Of a stretch of DNA of 64,000 bases, positions 45,201 to 58,041 are shown in pieces (within the stretch, counting starts at the first letter, position 1; every line of letters starts with the position of its first letter). A program made the translations under genes and the position numbers. The DNA is from Trichinella spiralis (Eukaryota > Nematoda > Enoplea > Trichinellida > Trichinellidae). The notes beneath the pieces are model-generated. The model had not been told where the DNA came from, searched no databases, and was given only the letters and a program-made list of their open reading frames with translations. The stretch is from assembly GCA_000181795.3 (NCBI GenBank), contig CM012953.1:19605081-19669080 (forward strand), in the 5' to 3' direction.

Positions 45201-48200
45201 TTTTTTCTTGTCATTATTAAATGCAATCATTTATAATTTATTTATTATTGATTTTTTAATTTTACGCAAGTAGGATGCATTGGGATACATACATACATAC
45301 AATTATTTATTCATATTCTTTTAAAGGATCCTCTATCTGGTTGTTTGGACGATTTGTCTCACTGTCCTCTGGAAGTAGCAACGTTAATCAAGGTAAGCGA
45401 GCTCAAACTGAAAACTCCATATTTATCTATTTTACATATTCTTCAACTTGACATATTAGCTAAAATTATAAGCATTCAACATTTTAATAGTTTACATTCC
45501 ATTTTTTACTTTTTCAATCGATATTTTTTGGGTTTTTGCTTTTCTTTCTAATTCTTGTTAAAATAGAATTTCAAAAGAAATTATTTTCTCTCTCTCTCTC
45601 TCTTTGTCTGTTTGAAGTATTCCAATCGAACTGAAATTTTAAAACTTTAAAATTTAGCTAGCTTCACTTTCTCATTTACACCATTATGTATGTATGTATG
45701 TATGTTAATTGAAAATTAAAAAAAGAAAGCAATTTTTGAAAGTAAACTTGTATTCAATTAAAAACCATTGTGAATTGAAGGAATAAAGTTCATATTATAA
45801 ATAAATATAGTAAAAAAACAAATCAATTATAATGATTTTTTTCGGTTGAATTGAAATTGCTTTTCTACTTTATTTTTATTTTTTCATCTTCAACAATTCA
45901 CATGTACATATATATATATATATATGTAACAAAAAGTTATTTATAAAAGCTTCATGTTTTTTAATAAGATGCGGCAGCAGTTATAATATTACTACTACTA
46001 CTACTAATAATAATAATAATAATCAGCACAGTAGAAATTGTAGTTCTTCAAATGTCAAATAGGGAATGAAAATGGTATTTCTTGATCCGACACAAGCTTA
46101 AGCAGATTACTTTAAACTAAAATGGGTTAAATTTATTCATTCATTTGTTTTTTTAATTGTAAAACAAATTATGTAAAAAAATTAGATTTATTTATTTATT
46201 TATTTATTTATTTCAATTATATCAGGTCAATTGTTGAAGAATATGTAGATTGTTTTTCTTATCAATTAAGGTAAACAAGGAAGATGAAATTCTTGACGGA
46301 TGCTATGACGTAGTTATTATTATTATTTGCACGTGATGGGAAATTCTCTTTGGAATTTTCACATCAGCGTTGAGATTTTATAATGTTCCCTTTTAAACAT
46401 CAAGATTAAGTACTCACATGATGGCATTTCTTCATCATTTCATGAATAATTATTATAATTATTTATTTCAAAGTTTATATGAAAATTCAATTTCACTTCT
46501 AATATTGCAATTTGCACGTCGTATTTTTCAGTGAATTCGTTTTCTGTTGCAATTGGTGTATTTGCAAGTAGAATTGCAAATAAAGTTGCCATTTTATGAA
46601 AATTTAATTAATATCCAATTTTAGAAAATTTTTAGAAATCGTATGATATTGAAATGTGAAATAATAATTGTTGAAAGATTGAAAAATTATTTGTTTTTTT
46701 CAATTGATTTTAATTAATTTTATACAAACAAATCATTTTACCCGAGTATTTTCTAGTAGAATTTATTAACTAATTATATATTATTATTATTGTTGTTGTT
46801 TGATGAAAACTAGTGCGTGCGTGATTTGTGTGAAATTCAGTTTGAATTCATGCGTGTTTGCACAAGATGTTCAGTATGCAGGGTAGTTAGAGCTAATTAA
46901 AAGCTAATTTTTATTCAGAAATTTTGCCCAAAGCAATCGGTGAAAAATTGAACAAAAAACAACAACTGTAGTTATGATTTTTTCTTAAAATCTTCTTCTG
47001 TACATTAAACAAGTTTAAATAATTAAATATGGAAATTATTTTACCGCAGTTGATTTGATTTTTTTTTCGAAAAAATTAATTATTACATAAACAATCATGA
47101 ATATTGGTGTTGTGGAAATGGAAACGGTTAAGATCACGTCACTGTTCTTTTATTTTCATCATCTTCTTCTTTTATCTATTTTTGCTTTTTCTGCTTCCAA
47201 CTTCTGCTTCTGCTTTTTATTGACTTGCTTCTTCTCTGTTGCAAGCTTTCTTATTTCAGCTAACTTTTCATCTATGAGATTGCTATGCTATGCGAAATTG
47301 TTGTCCAGTTGTCTGTCTGCCTGTCTGTCTGTCCGTCGAATTTTTAAACCAGTTCTTAAATTACACCAATCGCTGCATAATTCTCAACCTCTCTTATCAA
47401 TATTCTCTTTATTTAAAATAACTATAAATTATCCACAAATTAAGTTTCGACATTTTGACAAAAAATCTATATTATTATTATTATTATTATTAATGTTATT
47501 ATTTTATCAAATCATCAGTTAACATATATTTATTAAAATTTACTACTAACCAAATATTCACATTTCATTTTAATATATTTTATTTATTCAATTATTGAAT
47601 TTTAGAAAGTTCAAGAGATGATTCCAGCACCATTAACTGCCATCTCTACACCGAGAAAGGAAAGAAAATGCGACTTCAAAGTAAGTCTTGTTTTTGAACA
47701 ATTTTCATTTGAATAATAATAATAATAATAATAATAATTTCATATTTCACAACTTCTACTCCAGTATGCATAATCTGATATAGTTTCAGTAATTCTTTAC
47801 TGTTTTTTTTGTCATTTCTTATTCTTTTTGTTTTCTATTTATAATAATGCGAATTTATTGAATAATTTTTTGATCTTTTCGAAATTCTTTCACTCTGGAA
47901 TTTTATTTATTTATTTATTTATTTATTTTTCAAATCCAACAGCAATCAGATTAAATTATGATGAATTGGTTGATTGATTGATCAATTAATTTTTATCACT
48001 AATATAATTTGTATGATTTCTTTTTATTCGAATAAAGCTTTGACGCATCTTCAACAACAACAACAGTAATAATAAAAATAATACAATGTGCAATAAATAA
48101 ATAAATAGTTTAATGAATTAATTACTTATTAAGTGGATGCAGTTTGAAAAAAAATTTAATAGTTTTTAATTATATTTTAAGTAAATAAACAATAAATTTT

Positions 48201-51200
48201 AAATTTCTGCTGTCCGCTTAGACGAAAGAATTGTTCTTTCTTTCTGTCTAGTGATATTTTTTCAAGAAAATTTAATAATTCTTAATATGAAAAGAATGCA
48301 TTGGTTTTTCAAATTATAAATTGGAAATTGTCAAATTTTGAGTGAAAAAATATCTTTATAATTAATAAATAAAATTAAAAATAAGCGTCTATCTTATATC
48401 TTTTTTTATTGATCATCGGTTGATTGGTTGCTTAAGTTGTGCTGTTTAAGTTTTTATAATATAATATTTATTATTATTGGCAGAAATTTAAAGGAAATAT
48501 TGTTCAAATGGAAATTAAAACTCATTAATCTATAATAAATGTTTATTTTTGCTTTACTTTGTTTAAAAAATTTTATTTTCTATCCTAAATTATCATTAGC
48601 ACGTGTTGAGAATGTGAATTCTGGTGTTTTTTTCTCCTCTTTGCCTTTTTCATATATTATAATTATTATATTGCTGTAATGGATCAATAATTAGTTAGCA
48701 GCAAAGAGAATCTATAAAACAATTAGTGTATTTTAATTGAAAGCGACTTTTATAAATTTAAGGTTAATTTTAAAATTTTCACAACAACAAAAAATTTTCA
48801 TTTTTATTATTTCACTTTATTTTTTTTAATCAATCAATCAATCAATCAATCAATCGTTTGTTGCTTTTTGAACAACTTAGATATGAAACGTTTTGAAAAA
48901 TACTTATGCTTGCTACTGTTACAATTAATTTCAATGTTTGCATAGAATTATGATAATAACAGTCAGTTTTATTTGTTATTACTTTCTCTTTCTATATGAG
49001 CATGTAGCACTTATTATTTTAATTTTATTTCAAACAATCGTTTTTTCATTTTTCCTCATACATAACAAATTGGTAATTTATTCTATATTTAAAATTATTT
49101 ATATACTAAAAAAATAATTGATTGATGATCATCTATTTTCGTCCTTTGACTGCAAATTCATGTATGTATGTATGTATGTATGTATTATTATTTTTATTAT
49201 CGATTATTAATTATTGTTGTTGATGAAGAGTTGAAGGACATTTTAGTAGAATTGCATGTACTTGTTATTTATTTATTGCATGTGGTTTATTTTGACAAAA
49301 AAAGAATATGGAAATGAATAATTTTTTTTGAATGTTTGATTGAATGTGTTCTTTTTAATGGGTTGCCAGGAAGTGAATTATAATAATAATAATGATTATT
49401 TTGTTGTTGTTGCTATTACTGTAGCAGTTAATTATTGTGGACATGTGAAAAATACTGTCGTTGACTTGCAGCTATTTTCTAGTGGTTTTTTCTTCTTTGT
49501 TTTGGTTGAGTAGATTTTTGCATTTCTTGGCCAGTGATTAACAATCATTTTTTTCTGCTCAGCTTTTTTACATTTCCAACGCTGCTTATATATATGTACA
49601 TATTTATTTATTTATTTATCAGTTCAACTGCAACTTTTACCTTTTACCGTGTTTTTCATTTTTTACATTTCCATTTCCCTTGTCTGTAGTTTTTTTATTG
49701 TATTACTTTACCTTTTTTTCTTAAATTATTTATATTTGAACAACAGCAAAGTCAAATTAGGTAAATTATGAATAAAATATCTGCTAATATTTTTAATCCT
49801 ATATAGTACAGCTTTTAATAGAGCAGCTCTTTTGTATTATTTTTTTTCGTTATTGTCGATAAGAGGAAATTTTTCTGGTCAATGAATTTTTTTAAGCTTA
49901 TAATATAGCTTAAGTATCGGACAATCGGACATTATTCTGTTTGTCTATCTGGATGTCGGTCAGTTTGCTTGTATCACCACGTTGTTTTCTGTAATTTTCT
50001 CTTTGTTATGCAGTTTTGTGACTGAATGACCTGTAGTAATATAAGGTATATATATATATATATTGTTTTTTAATATTTGCTGTATAATAATGACCAATGA
50101 TAAAAGGTATAATTTGGGCAGCAGCAACAAAATGTGAAATTTATATTATAATAGAAGAAGAAGAAGAAGTTGACCCTTGGCTAGGTCCCATAGCGATGAA
50201 TGAATTATTCTGTTCTACCATTTCAAAAGCACATTTTTGTTGACCTGTTTTCAATATCTGTACTTTTAATCGAACATCTGCTTCTTATCGAAAGCTTGAA
50301 TCTGAACTTGAACTGGTCAACTGAAATTGCTTTCTTGTCACTTACTTTATTGAATATATTTTATGACTCCACCTTGAATCAATGATAATTATTTTTTATT
50401 TTCAATATGCTTTATGTGTCTTTTTGTTTCTCTTATCATATGTATTTATAAATCTGATTGGTCAATATCATTTTGTCATTTTCAGAAAAATGAACAGCAG
50501 CAGCATTTGAACGGTTACAGTTCTACTGAGGAACAACAGCGTTGCAACGGTGTCGCTTCGCAACAAGCTACAATATTTGCATCGAATGCTGATTATTTCA
50601 ACGATCAACAACAACAGCAACAAGCAATCAAAACCACAACTGTTATAGGTAAGTGGTGTAGACCATTTCACTTGTATGATAAGTTTGCACTTGAATATGC
50701 TCTAGTTTTGCTTTGTGTTTGTGCTTTCCATTTGTACAGTACAGTACAGTATATTACAGTTGTTGGTTTCAATTACAATTACAATTACTTGATAATTATT
50801 ATTTATTAATTAACTAATATAAAACGTAACTTCATTGAAAATTGGCACGTATAATATTTTCTTTCTGCTTTATAACTTTATTGCTGCTGCAAGTTGCATT
50901 TTAATACAATCAATTAGTTCTATTTAATCAAATAGAAAGCAGGCTATGCAAGCGAAACTTTGTTTGCAATATTGTCACTTTAATGCTGGCAAAATAACCC
51001 GGTTATTTATTATATTTGAAAAAAATTCACTTTTTAATAATAATGATAATAGCAATGTAAAAATGATAATGATGATGAACTTTATTGTAGAAATTTAATT
51101 TTTTATTTGTAAAACTTTAATATGTGTTTTAAATTGTATAAAGGCATATCCGAATTATATGAGTAGATGAGTAAATTTGATTTTTTCAAGCAATAAGTAA

Positions 51201-51345
51201 TAAATAGCAAGCATAACTTGTTGAGTTTTGAAACGCGAAATGAAATGCCATACCAAACGTGCCAGGTACTTGTAATGTACGTGTTATATTTTTGTTGTGG
51301 GCTGATTGATTGGAAAAATGATTTCCATTTCAATAATGCAATAAT

Positions 51346-51388
<43 letters not shown>

Positions 51389-52477
51389 ACATCATCATCA
51401 TCATCATATTAATATAGATGTTTGATTTTTAATATGGAATTTTAGATTTAGAATTTTTTATAAAGAACAAGATAAATTTTGACATTTTTTTCAAAGTGAT
51501 CAATGCAAATGGAATTCAATTTTGTGACGTTCTTGCATTCTGCAATTTTCCCTTTTGCGTCGTATCATCTTATAGTGCAATCTAATACTGATCAAATCTT
51601 TATTTTTCGATTACCATATAAATATCAATACAAATAAATAAATATAAATATATATATATTTGGTTTTTTTTGATGAAAATATTCTTGAATGAAAAATACT
51701 TTTCATATTTTAAAATGTCAAATTTTTTGATTAGATCAGATTAGATTCGATTTGATTTATTTATTCGTTTGTAGTTGTAATTGAATATTTGTTTTTTAGA
51801 CGCATTTGGAAAGAAAAGTCTCAGTACTACTACTTCGAACAACGTGGAGTTGGTGGAAAATTCGTTGAAAAGGTCAGTAGCGTAATGTACATTGAACAAT
51901 ATACGCTGTAATTTTATTTATACAATATTGCTTTCGTCTATCTTGTTTCAACATGTGATGTTGTGTATACTATATGACTGTTTTTTTTCTTTTATCTTGA
52001 ATTATTTATGTAAAAAATTGCCTTAAAATTATGAAAAATGAAATAAGTTGTCAATTTACAGGGAATCGTCATTTTCTGTACTCAATCGTGACCTCGAGCT
52101 AAGCGAAGATTCAGACTCGGATTCGGAAGAGAGTGACGACTCTACTTCATCAACAAAGCTTTCAGATACAGTATGCATATTTGGTGTTTTCTTTGTATTC
52201 AGCATTCAAAATGTATACTATCTGAATGTTTTTTATTGTATAATAGGTTTCGGCCAAAGTAGAAAGCTTGTCTGAATCAGGGCAAAGGTATGTTCAATTT
52301 ATACTTTTTTCATACTTTCTTTTTGCAAGGCCATTACTTTGCATAGATTTTATAATACTTTTCTTTTTATTTATTGTTATTTCCTTTGAATTTTTATGTT
52401 CTCATTTTTTAGGCGTTGTACTACTGCTACTACTTCTACTACTACTGCTGCTGCTGCTGCTACTACTACTACTACTA

Positions 52478-52511
<34 letters not shown>

Positions 52512-55500
52512 CAATACTACTTCCACTACTACTACTACTACTACTATTAATAATAAAAAAAATAATACTGGTTTAAAAAATATGCTCGAATCGTCTCCAT
52601 TTTCTGAAGCTGGATCTGAAACCAAAGAAGTAAGTTTATGTTTGAAGTTGTTATATCACTGTTTTTTTTTCTCTCATCTGATAGCCTTCAATATAAGGTT
52701 GAATATAAGTTTTGTTAAATGTATTTTCTTTCGCAAAATATAAATCTCTCTATCCATTTGATAGAATTTTACTTTACCAACCCTACGAATAAGCTTATAC
52801 ATATGTGTATTTTTTTTTCTTTTTGCTTTTTATCCTCTTCCAGAATTTTTTTCTTTTCATCTTTTTAGTGTTGAACAATTTTCATTGAATGTAGCTGTAG
52901 CAAAATGGGTTTAGAAAAAGAAATATTAGAATAATAGGAACTGAATCGAGGAGGAACGAATTTGAACATTCGAAAGTTATCTTTTCCTTATCAAAATCTT
53001 TGTTCGATTACTTTTCATTTCATACATTTTTTTCGGATTTTATTTTCTTTCATTGATCATTGTGCTCTATGTAGTATTTCATTTTTTCTTTTTGATTTGA
53101 AATTTTATTTTTGAAAAATTGACATTTTTCTTTTCATATTTTATAATAATTATAATTTTAAATTAATTAAATAATTTTATTTTTCTGGTGTCAAAGTAAA
53201 TATTATTATTATTATTATTATTTATTATATTGGTAGAAATGGAATGTTCCAAATGAGTGTTGAGATTGTTCCAAATGTCAGTGCGATTGTTCAGTTGTAG
53301 TCTGTTTTCATGGGAAGAATAAGATAGAAATCTTTTTTTCGTAATAATATTGTCGTTAAGGAATCGAAAGAGGCACCAGAAAATCCATGGGATATTGACT
53401 ATTTGATAAGTAAAATTTTGTTCCCCAAGGTGCCTGGCAGTGAAAATGGTCAGCTGATGAACGGTGGTCTGTTGTCACCGATTCCGAATCATCATTGCAA
53501 TGGTAATAAAGCAATGGATGAAGATGATCTGGAAGAGGAAGTTGATGCTATTGGTGCTGATGTAAAGGAAAAGATTGACAGCCTTTTTGAGGAGAAGAAG
53601 AAAAACGTTGGAAAAGTTAGGAAAAAGAACAAAGCGGATACAACACCAGAGAAAGGGAGCTTGTTGTCGCCTGTTGGCAAAAGCAAGAAGCGTTCTAAAG
53701 TAGCAGCTAAAGTTGAGAACGCGGACGAAATGGTTGCCGGTGAACAGGTGAAAGTGCAGGAGAAATTATCAAACTTTGAAATTCCTTTGAAAGTAAAAAG
53801 AAAATCAGCAAAATGCAACAACAACAACAAGCTTAACAATGAAGAATTGTCAAATGTGAAATGTGAAAATGACAGCAAGCAAATTGCTGTTGCAACAACA
53901 TTGCACAACAACAGTTCCAACAGTGTTGTAGTGCAGAGCAGGACGACAAATGTGGTGGATACAATTTTGAAAGAGATAAATTTACCTGCCCCTTTGTCAC
54001 CGATCCGTGATTTGAATAAACATCCCAAGCAGAAGAATAAGAAGAAATCTTTGAAATGTTTGTTGGATTTGCAATTGGTTGGCAAAGTTCCTGCACCAGT
54101 ATTTGAAAAGGCGAAACAATGTGGAATTGATTTGAAACTTGAAAAGAAAAGTGACAATGTGAAAATTAAAAAGGACCCACTGAAACATTCCAAACTGACA
54201 GATCACAACACTTCCAAAGAGCACAATTGTTGCACTGATGGATTTGAAGCTAAAACGGTTGAAAAGCGCAATTACAATCACAACACAACTATCACCACTA
54301 CTGCTACTACTAACAATAGTAATAGTAATACGGGTACAGTTGATGATTTTCCAAAAATCCGAACCGAACTGGATGAAAAGTTTATGAAAGAGCGGGTCCA
54401 GAGAACATTGGAGTGCTTAAAAAGGAGCTCTTCGTCGTCTGTTGCTGTTGTTGATTCAAAGCGTGATACTCCTCTTACAAACGGCGTTGTGCCTGTCAAA
54501 CATTCATCATCGGCAACTCAGGCCAAGTAAATTAATTAATCGATTTGTTTGTTTCAAATAATTATTCCTGCTTGTATTCAATTTTTTTCAGAAGTGTAGT
54601 TGGAGCAGAAGAAGCTGCAAGTACAACAGCAACAGCTGTTAAACGACCTACGCCTCCTGTAACCTCAGGAACGGTTAACCACCAAAGTGCCAAAAATCAG
54701 GTGGACAGTCCCAAACGTAAAGCGACTTCAAAAATTGAACAAGCAGAAATGACACCGCCTAAAAAAAGTCGTACGGATAATTTTATGCAAAATTGTCTCG
54801 CTGCCGCACCACTACTCCCATTCAAACTCAAATACGACGACACTGTCGATCCTACCAAATATTTACAAGAGGCAAAAACGGTTAAACATTCCGCAGATGC
54901 TGAAGTAAGTGAAAAAAATTTTTTTTTTGAAGAGAATGTTCAACTTCAACTGTAACAACTTTTTGTACAGGCAACTGATAAATCGCTCAGAATTATTACA
55001 TATCTCGAATCGATATGCTATTTCATGCTTACTGGTAATTGTATGTTGAAAAGTTTGAGTGCAGAATCGTCCAGACCGTACGTAATGTTCAAAGAAACTG
55101 GAGACTTGTTGAAGCAAGTTTATTTTTTTATTAATTATTTCGCATCGAATAGACGATTGATTGATAGTTTTTTTCTTTATTTTAGAAATGTTTCAGAAAA
55201 ATACTTGGCACAGGCGAGTTTGTCGACGGATCCGTATGTGAAATTTTTAGCTCCAAAGGTCGAAGTGTTGACGTTGCGTATACAAGCAGTGTTGTGTCGA
55301 AGATTGTTTGAACTGCGTCAACCGCAAGTGTTCAACAATTACCGTCACATCAATCAATATCAACAGCAAATGGCCAAAGATGGAAACAGGCAGTGCTGTT
55401 CAGGCAATCCTTATACTGGAAATAACAGTCAAGTCAGTGAACAACATTTGGCTCCGGCATGCAGTGGTGCTAGTGGTGGTGTTGGTGGTGGGGGTGCTGT

Positions 55501-55970
55501 TGTCATGATCAATAATAACAGCAGTCGTTCCTGCCAGCCGAGTCCATGTCGTCCACCGAGTGCTTGTACTCATTCCCCAACTCCTTCACCAGCGAGTTCT
55601 ACGGGTTCAGCGCACTCGCTGCCTCCTGGACTGGTCGCTATACCACAGAATGTGGAAAATCTGTACAAACAGCAACTCTCTCACTTACATAACCTAATGT
55701 GGTCTCATCATTACTGGTTGCTAATCGAGAAAAAATTGAATACTCAACATGGACGTAAGCAAAACTTTTCTCTTATGCTTATCATATACAAAAATTTATT
55801 TATTTATTATTTTTTAAGAATTTTTCTCCCATGTTGATTCTGTATGTGGTGCGTTGAATTTTACATGCAGCATACAAGAGTTGTGTGTATCCGTTTTGAC
55901 ATCTGTCCACTGGTTGCGTCAATTTCACCTTGCTTGTCAGCAGAAAACTTTCTCGAATGGATTCAACTAA
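42250..55970 (+). CDS. AF4/FMR2 family (AFF1-4, lilliputian) transcription elongation scaffold
   Basis: Fifteen exons join in phase to 1,214 residues: 42250-42372, 42432-42830, 45079-45114, 45327-45392, 47606-47680, 50486-50648, 51800-51872, 52062-52170, 52247-52287, 52413-52629, 53361-54526, 54592-54904, 54971-55113, 55186-55754 and 55819-55970. AFF proteins are disordered scaffolds of super elongation complexes, recruiting P-TEFb, ELL and AF9/ENL. Family landmarks are the N-terminal EREALRRQAEEARR and RLKRSLGSFEEVSRYLF, the PAPLTAISTPRK motif, a Ser/Asp-rich tract (SEDSDSDSEESDDSTSS), a long Lys-rich middle, and the C-terminal homology domain from about residue 905 (TKYLQEAKTVKHSAD, ESICYFMLTGN, TLRIQAVLCRRLFELR) to the last exon (SVHWLRQFH). 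TTCTTTGCAG directly precedes the ATG, so a 5' exon or trans-spliced leader is expected. The 36-bp exon 3 has a weak GTTCTC donor. One intron is GC-AG. Confidence 0.9.
44081..44107. repeat. (ATAGA)n minisatellite
   Basis: Five tandem pentamers of the ATAGA/GAATA type in AFF intron 2. Confidence 0.85.
44888..44931. repeat. Perfect 44-bp AT palindrome
   Basis: Two 22-base arms made of TAATA-type and TTATA-type pentamers are exact reverse complements with no spacer, centred between 44909 and 44910. It lies inside AFF intron 2. Confidence 0.9.
45989..46022. repeat. (ACT)n/(TAA)n compound microsatellite
   Basis: About five ACT units run into about six TAA units in AFF intron 4. Confidence 0.85.
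47681..50485. other. Long AFF intron 5
   Basis: AT-rich intron with CAAT, TATG and TTTA repeats; no coding segment seen. Confidence 0.6.
48831..48854. repeat. (CAAT)n microsatellite
   Basis: Six tandem CAAT units in AFF intron 5. Confidence 0.85.
51350..51386. repeat. (CA)n microsatellite
   Basis: About 18 CA units in AFF intron 6, followed at once by five or six ATC units to about 51407. Confidence 0.92.
52413..52560 (+). repeat. Coding ACT/GCT trinucleotide tract (poly-Thr/Ala) in AFF exon 10
   Basis: In the AFF frame this stretch of mostly ACT and GCT codons encodes alternating runs of threonine and alanine, ending ANTTSTTTT. The same tract gives long poly-Leu, poly-Val or poly-Ala frames on both strands, which are shadows. 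Nearly pure ACT/GCT codon use suggests recent trinucleotide expansion rather than old conserved sequence. Confidence 0.85.
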
Positions 55971-58041
55971 CTCACTGCATCTGCTTGAATTTGAAATCGT
56001 TTGAATTTTTTTACTTTGAAATTGTTTTTTCTCTTTTGTGCAAAATCTCTTCTTCTTTTGCCTCACTTGTCAATGTCACTTTTTCATACACTCACACACG
56101 TATATGCACATATATATATATATATATGTGCGTGTGTGTGTGCATGTATGTGCGTATATGTATTTATGTATATATCTGTTTTTTGTTTTTTTTCTATTTT
56201 TCTTTAAAAATATGAATCGTAACATTCGGCTGAAACTGAAATCACTTGAATACCGTTAAAAATCAATGGTTTTCTTTTTTGAAAAAAAAGAAACGAACAA
56301 AACCTGAAGGTTTTATATTTATATATTTATATATATATATATATTTATTTATTTATGTAATAATGATAATAATAAAAATGATAATGATAATTTTTGCTTT
56401 TTGACAAATGCTTTGCGAGTCCAATTCGAAATATGTGTAGTGCAATAACCCAAAAGTTTGGTCAATTTTTCATTCTTTGCTTATATAATAATAATAATTA
56501 TACATGTTTTTTTCAAAAATCTATGCAGAACAACGTGACTCTAGTGAAATTTGTTTTTCTGTTTTTTGCTCTGCAGCAGCACTCTGCTAAAATGATTTTT
56601 CAATTGAAATCGCGCAAGTAATTATGATGAATTCGTTTTCCTCTTTCACGTCAACTTTTCTGATCAACCAAATTTTCCCATGCATCAAATGATTTTTTTT
56701 CATTTACAGCAGTAATTTATTGTCAGCAGAACCCACATCCACACACACGCGCCCAAGAAAAAAATATATATGTTTATTTGAAATTCTGACTTAGGAATCT
56801 TAAGGAATAAGTTTACATATATATTCTTCCATGCAGATCGTTTGAATTTTAAATATGCAATGTATATTGATGTTCGAATAGGATTATTTGCCATTTTAAA
56901 GTTTAAATTTTGTTTCACTGTTTATTTTTTTTGATTTAAAATTGTAGGTTATTAATTAGTTAATTAATTGGATGTTTCACAGCAAGTTTGATAGCAATAT
57001 ATTTTCCCGTTGAAGAAAAATTTATTGACGAATTGGCATTCTGTCTGTATGTATGAACATGACATGAACAGCAATAACATTGTCGTCATCATTACTCAGT
57101 GGACATTATCAAATGAAACAGTGTGTAATATCAGTAATGAGGAGAATTGTTTAACGCATGCAAACTGTAAACGATTTTGCTAGTTTTTAATTTTTTTTCT
57201 TCATTATATATCATGATCATCACTGTAACAAGAAGAGAGAGAGAAATGAGTTGACAGGATAACAACTATACAGATAAATTGTTGCTGTTGATTATGAATT
57301 AGTAGATTCTTTTTCATTAATATATGCTTATGAAATGATGTAATTTGTTTAGATTTATTTGCAAAACTGTACAAACATTATTCAACAACATTTTTTTCTG
57401 ATCACCTGATATTGACTGATCAATATCAAGTGCTGCGAATAAACAAGCAATTATTGTCTCTTTCATTTTTGCTAATAAATACGCAGGCTGACTAATAAAT
57501 AAATGTTCATTACTAATTGATCATTGATCACTTCCACAAAATGAATCAACTGCGCATGTATGAGTGGAGCAGAAAAAATAGTTATTATTATTGTATTAGA
57601 ATATCAGCAAAATAATAACAGTAATATTCTTAATATTTATTATCAAAATGTTTCATTTCAATTTCATTCGATGAAACAAACAGCCATGACACGAAAATTC
57701 ATTAAATCGGACATATTTTCAGAAGTGAAAATTAAGAATTCAGCCAACATCACCAATGACGAAAAATGCTAACAAACGAACAAGCACAATGGAATAAGAT
57801 GTCGTCAACTGTATTTCATGTAAAGCGCAACATGTGCAACAACAAAAGATGTTTGATAAGAAACATTTTAAAGTAAATTTAAACAATAAAAATACAATAC
57901 AGTACAATACAACATGAATTATAGTGATTTTATTGATTATTATTATTCATTTTAAATAATAATTATTATTATTGTTTATTAACAATAAAATTTATTGCCT
58001 GTTCAGATAGTAGTCGGTGCTAGTGCAAACATCAGACACAA
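55971..58041. other. Convergent 3' region between AFF and TBC1D16
   Basis: No supported gene is seen. A TA run followed by TG/CG-type repeats occurs at about 56108-56160, and TTTA runs at about 56310-56360. A minus-strand AATAAA at 57996-57991, 46 bases past the TBC1D16 stop, is its likely polyadenylation signal. Confidence 0.5.
56108..56160. repeat. Compound TA/TG microsatellite
   Basis: A TA dinucleotide run passes into an imperfect TG/CG dinucleotide run in the AFF 3' flank. Confidence 0.8.

Noticed and set aside
52268-52625. Long poly-Leu, poly-Val and poly-Ala open frames on both strands
   Set aside because: They are other-frame readings of the ACT/GCT tract in AFF exon 10.
53492-54193. 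233-codon minus-strand open frame
   Set aside because: It is antisense to the Lys-rich AFF exon 11; Lys codons read backwards as Phe/Leu, giving a composition-driven shadow.
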